64,000 bases of DNA from Crocinitomicaceae bacterium (GTDB lineage Bacteria > Bacteroidota > Bacteroidia > Flavobacteriales_D > Crocinitomicaceae). The position numbers were made by a program, and so were the translations under genes. The DNA lies in assembly GCA_022447585.1 (NCBI GenBank), contig JAKVAR010000009.1:245133-309132 (forward strand), read 5' to 3'. This document shows, in pieces, positions 28,703 through 37,141 of this stretch; within the stretch, counting starts at the first letter, position 1, and each line of letters opens with the position of its first letter. The notes beneath the pieces are model-generated. The model searched no databases, was not told where the DNA came from, and worked only from the letters and a program-made list of their open reading frames with translations.

Positions 28703-31327
28703 TTATGACGATGTGGCTTCTTCTGATTCAGAAATTGGTTTTCTAAATACAATTTTATCGTCGAAGAGGTCCATTATCACATTTTTTGAAGTATCAATTG
28801 TATCTGATAAAATAGCTTTAGATAATTCATTCATAATGTTCTTTTGTATTACTCTTTTTACTGGTCTTGCTCCAAAGAAAGGATCGTAACCAGCTTCTGA
28901 CACCCAGTTAAAGGCATCTTCATTAATGAGCAAATTAATGCCTTGTTCTTTTAGGCGATCTGTTAATTCATTCAGTTGAATTTGAACAATAGCCTTCACA
29001 TTTTCCTTAGACAACGGAGTAAACATTATAGTTTCATCAATTCTATTAAGAAATTCTGGTCGAATCGTTTGTTTAAGCAAATCCATAACATCTACTTTTG
29101 CTTGTTCAGTTGCACGATCAAACTCACTCAAATCAATACCATCGAATCTTTCATGAATCAAGTGTGAACCAAGGTTTGAAGTCATTATAATGATCGTATT
29201 CTTGAAATTTACTATCCGACCTTTGTTGTCAGTTAAACGCCCATCATCTAAAACTTGAAGCAATACATTGAAGACATCTGGGTGTGCTTTTTCTATCTCA
29301 TCTAACAGGATGATAGAGTATGGTTTTCTTCGAACAGCTTCCGTTAATTGCCCACCTTCGTCATAGCCCACGTATCCCGGAGGGGCACCAACTAATCGAC
29401 TTACAGCGTGTTTCTCTTGATACTCGCTCATGTCAATCCTAGTCATTGCATTTTCATCATTAAATAGGTAATCAGCCAATGCTTTTGCTAGTTCTGTTTT
29501 ACCGACCCCCGTTGTTCCTAAGAAAATAAAAGACCCAATTGGCTTTTTCATATCTTGCAATCCAGCTCTAGATCTCCTTACAGCGTTTGAAAGAGCTTCA
29601 ATAGCTTCATTTTGCCCAACAACACGTTTGGAAAGTTCTTCTTCTAATTTTAACAGTTTGGCTTTTTCGCTTTCAATCATTTTACTAACAGGTATTCCTG
29701 TCCATTTTGAAACAATCTGCGCAATTTCCTCTGCATCCACTTCTTCTTTAATCATTTTTGACCCGGATTGAAGTTCCGCCAGCTTGGCTTTTGATGCTGA
29801 AACAGCTTCCTCAGACTGTTTTATTTTACCGTATCGAATTTCAGCAACTAATCCGTAATCACCGGCTCTTTCAGCCTGTTCTGCTTCAAGCTTAAACCGT
29901 TCAATATCCTCTTTTGCCTTTTGAATTGCGTCAACAATATCCTTTTCTGATTGCCATTTTGCTTTAAACGCATCTCTTTGCTCACTAAGCTCTGCGAGCT
30001 CTCTTTCTAGGACCGCTAGTTTTGCCTTATCATTTTCGCGGGTAATTGCCGCCCTTTCGATCTCTAGCTGGAGAATCCTTCTTTCAATCTCATCAAGTTC
30101 CTCCGGTTTAGAGTTAATCTCCATTCTGATTTTAGAAGCGGCTTCGTCAATTAGGTCAATCGCTTTATCCGGCAGATGTCTATCTGTAATGTATCTCTGG
30201 GATAACTCTACTGCACTAATAATTGCAGCATCTTTGATCATAACTTTGTGATGATTCTCATATTTATCTTTAATGCCCCGCAAAATGGATACAGCATCTT
30301 CAGTTGTTGGTTCATCTACTAAAACCGTTTGGAATCTTCTAACCAGAGCCTTATCTTTTTCAAAATATTTTTGATATTCATTGAGTGTAGTTGCGCCCAC
30401 AGCTCTTAGCTCTCCTCGTGCTAAGGCAGGCTTCAATATATTTGCAGCGTCCATAGCTCCTTCACCGCCACCTCCGGCTCCCACAAGGGTGTGAATTTCA
30501 TCAATGAATAAAATGATCTCACCGTCAGCTTTAGTAACTTCTTTTATTACAGCTTTTAATCTTTCTTCAAATTCTCCTTTGAATTTAGCTCCTGCAATTA
30601 AAGCACCCATATCCAATGAGTAAACTATTTTTGATTGCAAATTTTCAGGAACATCCCCTTCAATTATTCTATGCGCAATCCCTTCTGCTATCGCTGTTTT
30701 ACCAACTCCTGGCTCACCAATTAAGATTGGATTATTTTTTGTTCTGCGCGTAAGAATTTGCAATACTCTCCTTATTTCATCATCTCTACCAATAACCGGG
30801 TCAAGCTTACCTGATTCAGCCATTTGATTGAGGTTTTTAGCATATTTTTCTAGTGATTGGTATGTGTCTTCTTGGTTTTTCGAAGTCACAGAATCTCCAT
30901 TTCTTAAATCCATTATTTGTGCTTTTAAATTCTTTTTAGTTACTCCATTATCCTTTAGTAGTTGACCTATATTATCGGAAGCTTCTAGCAGCGAGTACAA
31001 CAGAATTTCTACCGAAACAAACTCGTCTTTAAATAGAGCTAGGTTTTGAAAAGAAATATTAATTACTTTATTTAATTCGTTAGACATATACTGCTGTGAT
31101 CCAGACACTTTTGGATACAACTCTATTATCCTATCCAGCGTATTGCAAAGCACTTCTTTATTCACCCCCAACTTGTTTAAAAGGTAAGGTGTAACATCTA
31201 AGTCTTTGACTAATATAGATTTTAAGGCATGACCTGTGTCTATTGTTTGATTTTGCATTTTTAACGCAATTTGTTGAGCGCCATGCAGCACTTCCTGCGT
31301 TTTTAATGTCAACTTATCTTGTTCCAT
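28703..31327 (-). CDS. clpB: ATP-dependent disaggregase ClpB
   Basis: A Hsp100 disaggregase of 874 residues that works with DnaK to rescue aggregated proteins. In order: N-terminal Clp domain (1-145), AAA-1 with GEPGVGKT and [11 protein letters not shown], a long coiled-coil middle domain (about 400-530) that marks ClpB, and AAA-2 with GTTGVGKT and [12 protein letters not shown]. The tail is short. A perfect inverted repeat with an extra half-site lies 70-110 bases upstream and may be an operator. Its stress regulation is expected but not shown. Confidence 0.94.
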   Translation of the reverse strand: MEQDKLTLKTQEVLHGAQQIALKMQNQTIDTGHALKSILVKDLDVTPYLLNKLGVNKEVLCNTLDRIIELYPKVSGSQQYMSNELNKVINISFQNLALFKDEFVSVEILLYSLLEASDNIGQLLKDNGVTKKNLKAQIMDLRNGDSVTSKNQEDTYQSLEKYAKNLNQMAESGKLDPVIGRDDEIRRVLQILTRRTKNNPILIGEPGVGKTAIAEGIAHRIIEGDVPENLQSKIVYSLDMGALIAGAKFKGEFEERLKAVIKEVTKADGEIILFIDEIHTLVGAGGGGEGAMDAANILKPALARGELRAVGATTLNEYQKYFEKDKALVRRFQTVLVDEPTTEDAVSILRGIKDKYENHHKVMIKDAAIISAVELSQRYITDRHLPDKAIDLIDEAASKIRMEINSKPEELDEIERRILQLEIERAAITRENDKAKLAVLERELAELSEQRDAFKAKWQSEKDIVDAIQKAKEDIERFKLEAEQAERAGDYGLVAEIRYGKIKQSEEAVSASKAKLAELQSGSKMIKEEVDAEEIAQIVSKWTGIPVSKMIESEKAKLLKLEEELSKRVVGQNEAIEALSNAVRRSRAGLQDMKKPIGSFIFLGTTGVGKTELAKALADYLFNDENAMTRIDMSEYQEKHAVSRLVGAPPGYVGYDEGGQLTEAVRRKPYSIILLDEIEKAHPDVFNVLLQVLDDGRLTDNKGRIVNFKNTIIIMTSNLGSHLIHERFDGIDLSEFDRATEQAKVDVMDLLKQTIRPEFLNRIDETIMFTPLSKENVKAIVQIQLNELTDRLKEQGINLLINEDAFNWVSEAGYDPFFGARPVKRVIQKNIMNELSKAILSDTIDTSKNVIMDLFDDKIVFRKPISESEEATSS

Positions 31328-31398
31328 TTTATACTAATTATTTACAATATTGCTGCTCAAACATTAGTCCATGGAATATTCCACTTGTAAAATCGGAT

Positions 31399-31434
31399 AT
31401 TTTGACAGTTAAAATAGTTTTGATATGTCAAAAT
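31399..31434. promoter_or_regulatory. Candidate operator between clpB and the glucosaminidase gene
   Basis: Three related half-sites: ATTTTGACA (31399-31407), GTTTTGATA (31417-31425) and inverted TGTCAAAAT (31426-31434). The last two abut as a near-palindrome and the outer two are a perfect inverted repeat. The binding protein is unknown, and AT-richness makes chance possible. Confidence 0.35.
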
Positions 31435-31545
31435 GACTATTAAAGAGCATTTTGTAGAGTTATTAACAACTGAAATGTCAGTTATAAACATTTTGTGTAA
31501 CCTATATTTAGTTTTATCGTAATAATCAAAACAATAAACAACCAT

Positions 31546-32514
31546 ATGAAATTATTAACATCATCTGTCGTGCTGTTTTTAGCAGCTTCAACTTTAGCCA
31601 ATTCAGGGAAGAAAATCACTAAAGAGGAGTATGTTGAAAAATGGAGCGTTGTAGCAGTAGAGCAAATGGCCTTATTCGATATTCCTGCAAGCATCACTTT
31701 AGCGCAAGGTATATTAGAAAGTGCCAGCGGAAACTCCAAGCTGGCCATTCAAGGGAAAAATCACTTTGGTATTAAGTGTCACGGATGGGAAGGTCTAGAA
31801 ATGTATCATGACGACGATAAAAAAAAGGAGTGCTTTAGGGTTTATAGCACAGTTGAGGATTCGTATGTAGATCATAGCGAATTTTTGAAAAAACGTAGTC
31901 GATATGCTTTCCTTTTTGATTTCAACAAGACCGATTACAAAGCATGGGCGAGAGGCTTAAAGAAAGCCGGTTATGCAACCAACCCAAAGTACCCGCAATT
32001 ATTAATTAATATCATTGAGGATTTGGGCTTAGATAAATACGACAAATCCTCAAGACCCGATATCCACAAAAAGCCAGAAATTTTAGAGTTAAAGAAGGTT
32101 AATCCTATAAAAGTGAAAGAGAGCCGTGCACTCAACTTAAAAAAAACATTTGAACAACAAATGAATACACATACAATCAAGGAGCACAGGAAAGGTGTTA
32201 AATATGTGGTTTCAAAGAAGGGAGATACTTTTTATAAGATTTCTAAAGAGTTTGGGTTAAAATTGTCACAATTATATAGGTATAATGATTTTAACTCAAA
32301 TAAAGATGTTTTAGAAGAAGGGGACATTGTTTTTATTCAACCCAAAAAGAGAGCAAGGTTATTTAAAAAAGAAGTTATTACGTTAACGCGTTCAATGTCA
32401 CTTATAGATGTGTCCCAGCATAATGCTATAAATATTAAATCAGTAAAACGGTTGAATAAGATTTCCAATAGTCATGAAAAGTTGGCTATTGGAGAACGAG
32501 TAACCCTTAGATAG
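31546..32514 (+). CDS. Secreted glucosaminidase with LysM domains
   Basis: A signal peptide (1-18) leads into a glucosaminidase domain (about residues 30-165; LAQGILESASGNSKLA with the catalytic glutamate, NHFGIKCHGW, and YATNPKY). A charged linker follows, then a LysM motif (YVVSKKGDTFYKISKEFG, about 222-268) and a weaker second LysM-like repeat at the C-terminus. The enzyme should cleave glycan strands of peptidoglycan, held there by LysM. It has its own terminator and is divergent from clpB. Confidence 0.9.
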   Translation: MKLLTSSVVLFLAASTLANSGKKITKEEYVEKWSVVAVEQMALFDIPASITLAQGILESASGNSKLAIQGKNHFGIKCHGWEGLEMYHDDDKKKECFRVYSTVEDSYVDHSEFLKKRSRYAFLFDFNKTDYKAWARGLKKAGYATNPKYPQLLINIIEDLGLDKYDKSSRPDIHKKPEILELKKVNPIKVKESRALNLKKTFEQQMNTHTIKEHRKGVKYVVSKKGDTFYKISKEFGLKLSQLYRYNDFNSNKDVLEEGDIVFIQPKKRARLFKKEVITLTRSMSLIDVSQHNAINIKSVKRLNKISNSHEKLAIGERVTLR

Positions 32515-32557
32515 TATGTGAAGGTACAATTTAAGGTTTAGTTTGTTGTTGTTTGAG

Positions 32558-32583
32558 AAGGGCTTTGGGAAACCAAGGCCTTT
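32558..32583 (+). terminator. Intrinsic terminator of the glucosaminidase gene
   Basis: An 11-bp stem AAGGGCTTTGG/CCAAGGCCTTT (two G-U pairs) closes on a GAAA loop and runs into TTTCTTG. Confidence 0.75.
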
Positions 32584-32750
32584 CTTGTATTCTTAAACAT
32601 AATTAATTCCTTTTAGGAATACTATGTATATGTAATATAGCCGTTTAGTAAACAGATTTAATACTTTATAAAAATTTAATAATTATTAATCACTTGTGTT
32701 ACTCTTATTTGTAAATTAGAAGACTAAAATAGCCTTGAAACTCTAATAAT

Positions 32751-34283
32751 ATGAAACCATCCGTAGAACTATTTAAACTGATTAAGTCTCTAACTAAGTC
32801 TGAGAAGCGTTTTTTTAAACTTTCATCATCTCTTCAATCCGGTGAAAAAAATTACCTAAAGATATTTGACTACATCGAGAAGCAAACGGAATACAACGAG
32901 TATGAGCTAAAAAAAGCTTTTGAAGGTGAGACTTTTATCAAACATCTTCCGTCAGAGAAAAATCACCTGTACAAATTGATTCTAAAGAGCTTAAGATCCT
33001 ACTACAGTGAGCAATCTGTAAATAGCACACTAAAACAAGAAATTAAGAATGTTGAAATCCTTTATAATAAAGCCTTATATAAGGAGTGCGAGAAGTTTGT
33101 TAGTCGTGCTAAACAAACTGCAAAGAAATTCGAGAAGTTTTATTATTGGTTTGAATTGATTAGTTGGGAAAAGAAATTAATGGATTCTGCTTATGAGTCG
33201 GGAGTATTTTCTATTGATCTAGATAAGCTAATTGAAGAAGAAGAAATGGTCATTGCTAAACTCAGAAACTTAGCTGAGTATACAGTCATCTATTCTAAAA
33301 TTAACTTGATTTTTAGGAGTGGCGGGTTTACACGAAATGAAAATGAACGTAAATTAGTTGAGGGAATTGCAGACTATCACTTAATTAAAGGTAAGAACAC
33401 AGCACTATCAACTAAAGCTGCATCTATTTGTTATTACATCAAGGGGCTTTGTGCTGCCACAAATAGAGATTACGACAATAGCTTCCAGTTCTTTAATAGA
33501 ACCCGTGAAATCTTGGATAATAATCCACATATAAAATCGGATACTGGTGCGCGATATGCAATGACACTTTTTCATTTGTTGAGGTGCTATATTGATAACA
33601 AGGAGTTTGACCAGGCTAAAGAATTAATCAGTGATATTAGGTCGCTACAAAGCAGAAAGGGATTTAAGTCTGTGGATATTTCTGTTAGAATCTTTGCTAA
33701 TTCATACAATCAAGAACTAGTACTACTTCATGCGATGGGTGATTTCCAACAAAGTGTTGATTTGATTCCGGAAATTGAAAAACAACAAGAAATCTATAAA
33801 GGCAAAATAAGTAAAGAGATGGAGTTGCTTCTCACATACAATAAGGCTTATAGTTATTTTGGCGTTGGTGATTATAAAAAAGCACTTTTGTATTTAAATG
33901 AAGTTTTAAATGACAATGAACAAAACCTAAGACAAGACATCTATAGTTTTGCGCGTTTATTCAACCTTGTAATACATTATGAATTAGGTAATTATGACTT
34001 CTTAGAGTATGTAATCAAATCTACTAATCGCTATTTAAACAAACAAGAGCGTAATTATGAAATTGAGAACACGTGCATCAAGCAAATAAGAAAGCTTTCG
34101 AAAACTCCAGTAGAAGTGAACAGAATTGAAATTTTCGATAAGTTAAATGAAGAAATTTCAGTGTTACTGAATGATCAAAATGAACGAGTAGTTCTCGAGT
34201 ATTTTAATATTGACGCTTGGGTTAAAAGTAAAATTAATAAAACGTCATTTGAGGACTCTATTCGTCTATCCATTAAAGCATAG
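32751..34283 (+). CDS. Conserved alpha-helical repeat protein, function unknown
   Basis: A 510-residue cytoplasmic protein with no signal peptide or membrane segment. The N-terminus (LIKSLTKSEKRFFKLSSSLQ, then KIFDYIEKQ) looks like a type I recognise as recurrent in Bacteroidota proteins of unknown function. From about residue 95 the chain is built of helical hairpins resembling degenerate TPRs (ALYKECEKFVSRAKQ; KAYSYFGVGDYKKALLYLNE). I see no catalytic motif. It stands alone between two intergenic regions. Confidence 0.7.
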   Translation: MKPSVELFKLIKSLTKSEKRFFKLSSSLQSGEKNYLKIFDYIEKQTEYNEYELKKAFEGETFIKHLPSEKNHLYKLILKSLRSYYSEQSVNSTLKQEIKNVEILYNKALYKECEKFVSRAKQTAKKFEKFYYWFELISWEKKLMDSAYESGVFSIDLDKLIEEEEMVIAKLRNLAEYTVIYSKINLIFRSGGFTRNENERKLVEGIADYHLIKGKNTALSTKAASICYYIKGLCAATNRDYDNSFQFFNRTREILDNNPHIKSDTGARYAMTLFHLLRCYIDNKEFDQAKELISDIRSLQSRKGFKSVDISVRIFANSYNQELVLLHAMGDFQQSVDLIPEIEKQQEIYKGKISKEMELLLTYNKAYSYFGVGDYKKALLYLNEVLNDNEQNLRQDIYSFARLFNLVIHYELGNYDFLEYVIKSTNRYLNKQERNYEIENTCIKQIRKLSKTPVEVNRIEIFDKLNEEISVLLNDQNERVVLEYFNIDAWVKSKINKTSFEDSIRLSIKA

Positions 34284-34310
34284 TTTATTTCGTTTAGTCA
34301 GTGAAATTCC

Positions 34311-34318
34311 TATTTTTG
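34311..34318 (+). promoter_or_regulatory. proS promoter -7 element
   Basis: TATTTTTG is an exact TAnnTTTG match, 34 bases before the proS ATG. Confidence 0.5.
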
Positions 34319-34352
34319 CAGTCAATTAATTAACGATTCAATCGATCAGAGA

Positions 34353-35831
34353 ATGGCGCAAAAATACACTACAAGAGAAGAGGATTATTCAAAATGGTAC
34401 AACGAAACAATTGCTCGTGCAGATTTAGCAGAAAATTCAGGTGTTCGTGGGTGCATGGTAATTAAACCATATGGATTTGCTATTTGGGAGAAAATTCAGA
34501 CCCAACTGGACACCATGTTTAAAGAAACAGGGCATCAAAATGCCTATTTTCCGCTCTTTGTTCCTAAAAGTTTGTTTGAAGCTGAAGAAAAAAATGCTGA
34601 AGGTTTTGCAAAGGAGTGCGCAGTTGTTACGCACCATAGATTAATGACAGACCCGGAAGATTCCTCAAAATTAGTTGTAGACCCAAAAGCAAAGCTTGAG
34701 GAAGAATTAGTGGTTCGCCCAACTTCTGAGGCAATTATTTGGAATACTTATAAAGGTTGGATTCAGTCATATAGAGATCTACCTATTCTTATTAACCAAT
34801 GGGCTAATGTTGTCCGCTGGGAGATGAGAACTCGAATATTTTTACGAACAGCTGAGTTTTTATGGCAAGAAGGCCATACAGCTCACGCGACGAAGCAAGA
34901 AGCGATTGACGAAACAAAACAGATGAATGAGGTTTATGCACGCTTTGCTGAAGAATTTATGGCAATGCCAGTTATTCAAGGTAGAAAAACAGAAAGTGAG
35001 CGTTTTGCTGGGGCTGATGACACGTATTGCATTGAGGCGATGATGCAGGATGGAAAGGCGCTTCAGGCCGGTACATCTCATTTTTTAGGCCAAAATTTCG
35101 CCAAGGCTTTTGATGTTAAGTTTGCCGATAAAGAAGGGAAGCAAGATTTCGTTTGGGCAACATCATGGGGGGTTTCTACTCGCTTAATGGGAGCCTTAAT
35201 CATGACGCATTCAGACGATGAAGGCTTGGTTCTTCCTCCGGCATTAGCGCCAATTCAAGTAGTAGCGGTTCCAATTTGTAAGAACGAGGATGATCTTGCT
35301 CTAATTTCAGAACGAATTAATAACCTTGGAGCTAAACTCAAAGCAAAAGGTATTTCTTTTAAGTTTGATGATGACAATAATCGACGACCAGGCTGGAAGT
35401 TTGCTGAATACGAAGCCAAAGGTGTGCCAGTGCGGTTAGCAATGGGGATGAGAGATTTCGCAAATGGTAATATTGAAGTCGCACGTAGAGATGAAAAAAC
35501 AAAAGAGATAGTTTCTTTTGTCGATGCTGATACATACATAGAAAAATTACTAATTGAAATTCAAGAAAACCTTTATTCAAGAGCTGAAAAGTATCGTTCT
35601 GATAATATGCGTGAGATTGACTCTTATGAAGAGTTTAAAACCAAAATTGAAAGCGAAGGTGGTTTCTTCTTAGCTCACTGGGACGGAACAAGAGAAACTG
35701 AACAAAAGATCAAAGACGAAACGAAAGCAACAATTCGATGCATTCCGAATGAAAGGAAGAAGGAAGCAGGTTTTTGCATGGTTACAGGTGCTAAATCAGA
35801 AGGTAGAGTAGTCTTTGCTAAAGCTTATTAA
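34353..35831 (+). CDS. proS: Prolyl-tRNA synthetase
   Basis: A class II aminoacyl-tRNA synthetase of the shorter, archaeal/eukaryotic-like type (492 residues, without the bacterial editing insertion). Motif 2 reads [23 protein letters not shown], split here as [14 protein letters not shown] then LWQEGHT. Motif 3 lies near [14 protein letters not shown]. The C-terminal anticodon-binding domain begins about residue 300, and a short zinc-less terminal domain ends in AKAY. It charges tRNA-Pro. A -7 element precedes it, and the next gene follows after only nine bases. Confidence 0.93.
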   Translation: MAQKYTTREEDYSKWYNETIARADLAENSGVRGCMVIKPYGFAIWEKIQTQLDTMFKETGHQNAYFPLFVPKSLFEAEEKNAEGFAKECAVVTHHRLMTDPEDSSKLVVDPKAKLEEELVVRPTSEAIIWNTYKGWIQSYRDLPILINQWANVVRWEMRTRIFLRTAEFLWQEGHTAHATKQEAIDETKQMNEVYARFAEEFMAMPVIQGRKTESERFAGADDTYCIEAMMQDGKALQAGTSHFLGQNFAKAFDVKFADKEGKQDFVWATSWGVSTRLMGALIMTHSDDEGLVLPPALAPIQVVAVPICKNEDDLALISERINNLGAKLKAKGISFKFDDDNNRRPGWKFAEYEAKGVPVRLAMGMRDFANGNIEVARRDEKTKEIVSFVDADTYIEKLLIEIQENLYSRAEKYRSDNMREIDSYEEFKTKIESEGGFFLAHWDGTRETEQKIKDETKATIRCIPNERKKEAGFCMVTGAKSEGRVVFAKAY

Positions 35832-35840
35832 AAATTAAAC

Positions 35841-36527
35841 ATGGAAAAAATAGAAAAACGGGCTAATATCATCGATTTACTGGTTAATAAAGCGGCGATG
35901 AAGCAAGATATTGCGGATTATTCTGAAGAAGTGTTGGCCTCCTTCAAACGAATAATGAGGGATGAGATTAATGAGATTCAGAAATCCATTAATGACGATC
36001 GAATACGTTTGCGTTTTGAAGATAAAGGAGATCATGTATTCCACATTTATATTGGTAGTGATGTCCTAGTTTTTCAATTGCATACGAATGTCTTTCGACT
36101 TCCCGATGAAAATCCACTTTGGAAAACGGAATACTTACAGTCAAATGCTGCAAATGGATATTTTGGAATGATTAACATCTATAATTTCTTAGCTGAATCT
36201 TATGAAAAAAACCGATATAATGATGCTGGCTATTTAATTGGAAGAGTATTTCTAAATCATGACAATCATTTTATGGTAGAAGGGAAGGGGCAATTAGGAT
36301 TCTTGTTCCGTGACCTTGAAAATGGCTACATTTCTGATAGTGTGATTAGACAAATCATTCAAACCGCAATTATGCATGCCATTGATTTTGATTTAGTTAC
36401 TCCACCTTATGAATTAGTTAAAGAAGTTTCACTTGGCCAGGTTCAAGCAATTAGCTCTGATCTTCAGTTGAAGACTGGAAAAACACTTGGATTCAAATTT
36501 AGTTCAGACGACAACAATATTTTTTAA
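35841..36527 (+). CDS. Conserved hypothetical protein downstream of proS
   Basis: A 228-residue soluble protein with no signal peptide, membrane helix or recognised motif. The N-terminal third is helical and charged; the middle alternates short hydrophobic strands (HVFHIYIGSDVLVFQLHTNV), suggesting an alpha/beta fold. It begins nine bases after proS and is probably co-transcribed with it. I believe similar proteins exist in other Flavobacteriales but cannot name a family. A poly-A run right after the stop leads into the tRNA-Glu promoter. Confidence 0.65.
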   Translation: MEKIEKRANIIDLLVNKAAMKQDIADYSEEVLASFKRIMRDEINEIQKSINDDRIRLRFEDKGDHVFHIYIGSDVLVFQLHTNVFRLPDENPLWKTEYLQSNAANGYFGMINIYNFLAESYEKNRYNDAGYLIGRVFLNHDNHFMVEGKGQLGFLFRDLENGYISDSVIRQIIQTAIMHAIDFDLVTPPYELVKEVSLGQVQAISSDLQLKTGKTLGFKFSSDDNNIF

Positions 36528-36546
36528 AAAAAAAAGTTGTTTTTGG

Positions 36547-36577
36547 TTTGTAGTTATGGAATTTCACTTTATATTTG
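36547..36577 (+). promoter_or_regulatory. Consensus promoter of the tRNA-Glu / rpsT unit
   Basis: TTTG (36547-36550), exactly 19 bases, then TATATTTG (36570-36577): a full match to the Bacteroidota vegetative promoter TTTG-N19-TAnnTTTG. It lies 33 bases before the first tRNA-Glu. Confidence 0.85.
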
Positions 36578-36610
36578 CACTCCCAAAACAAGGGATTAAC
36601 AATTTAAAAC

Positions 36611-36682
36611 GGCCCATTCGTCTAGTGGTTAGGACGCCAGGTTTTCATCCTGGAAACAGGAGTTCGATTCTCCTATGGGCTA
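36611..36682 (+). tRNA. tRNA-Glu (UUC), copy 1
   Basis: A 72-nt cloverleaf: acceptor GGCCCAT/ATGGGCT with discriminator A, anticodon stem CCAGG/CCTGG enclosing loop TTTTCAT with anticodon TTC, and T arm AGGAG-TTCGATT-CTCCT. CCA is not encoded. It is identical to copy 2, 93 bases downstream. Confidence 0.95.
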
Positions 36683-36703
36683 CTAAGTTTCATTGTTGAT
36701 TAT

Positions 36704-36775
36704 GGCCCATTCGTCTAGTGGTTAGGACGCCAGGTTTTCATCCTGGAAACAGGAGTTCGATTCTCCTATGGGCTA
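36704..36775 (+). tRNA. tRNA-Glu (UUC), copy 2
   Basis: Identical in all 72 bases to copy 1, separated by a 21-base spacer. No promoter lies between them, so both are probably cut from one transcript that continues into rpsT. Confidence 0.95.
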
Positions 36776-36813
36776 CAGAACATTTTGTTTAAAAATTATA
36801 AAAAAGAAAGAAA

Positions 36814-37065
36814 ATGGCGAATCATAAGTCAGCATTAAAAAGAATAAGATCAAACGAGGCAAAAAGGCTTCGTAACAAATATCAACATAAATCCACTCGT
36901 AACGCAGTGCGCAAATTGAGAGAAATGACTGACAAGAAAGAAGCAGCAGCTGCTTTACCTTCAGTTTTTGCTATGCTTGATAAATTGGCTAAGAGAAATA
37001 TTATTCACAAGAATAAAGCAGCTAACTTAAAATCTGGTCTTCAAGTTAAAATTAACAACTTGTAA
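36814..37065 (+). CDS. rpsT: 30S ribosomal protein S20
   Basis: An 83-residue, lysine- and arginine-rich all-helical protein beginning [18 protein letters not shown], which is diagnostic of S20; it binds 16S rRNA early in 30S assembly. It starts 38 bases after the second tRNA-Glu with no promoter of its own visible, so it is probably expressed from the tRNA promoter after tRNA processing. The upstream region is A-rich without a Shine-Dalgarno sequence. A strong terminator follows. Confidence 0.96.
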   Translation: MANHKSALKRIRSNEAKRLRNKYQHKSTRNAVRKLREMTDKKEAAAALPSVFAMLDKLAKRNIIHKNKAANLKSGLQVKINNL

Positions 37066-37090
37066 GATTTGATTCTTATCAAAAGTATTT

Positions 37091-37114
37091 AGGGGGCCAT
37101 GCCCCCTTTTTTTT
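37091..37114 (+). terminator. Intrinsic terminator of rpsT
   Basis: A 7-bp G/C-rich stem AGGGGGC/GCCCCCT with a CAT loop, followed by eight T. Confidence 0.93.
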
Positions 37115-37119
37115 ACCTT

Positions 37120-37127
37120 TACTTTTG
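37120..37127 (+). promoter_or_regulatory. Porin gene promoter -7 element
   Basis: TACTTTTG matches TAnnTTTG exactly, begins six bases after the rpsT terminator and lies 15 bases before the porin ATG, giving a very short leader. Confidence 0.5.
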
Positions 37128-37141
37128 TAATTATTTGATGA

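Noticed and set aside
36611-36775. Tandem 72-base direct repeat, possible mobile or repeat element
   Set aside because: Each unit is a complete tRNA-Glu cloverleaf with anticodon TTC, so it is a tRNA gene duplication, not a repeat element.
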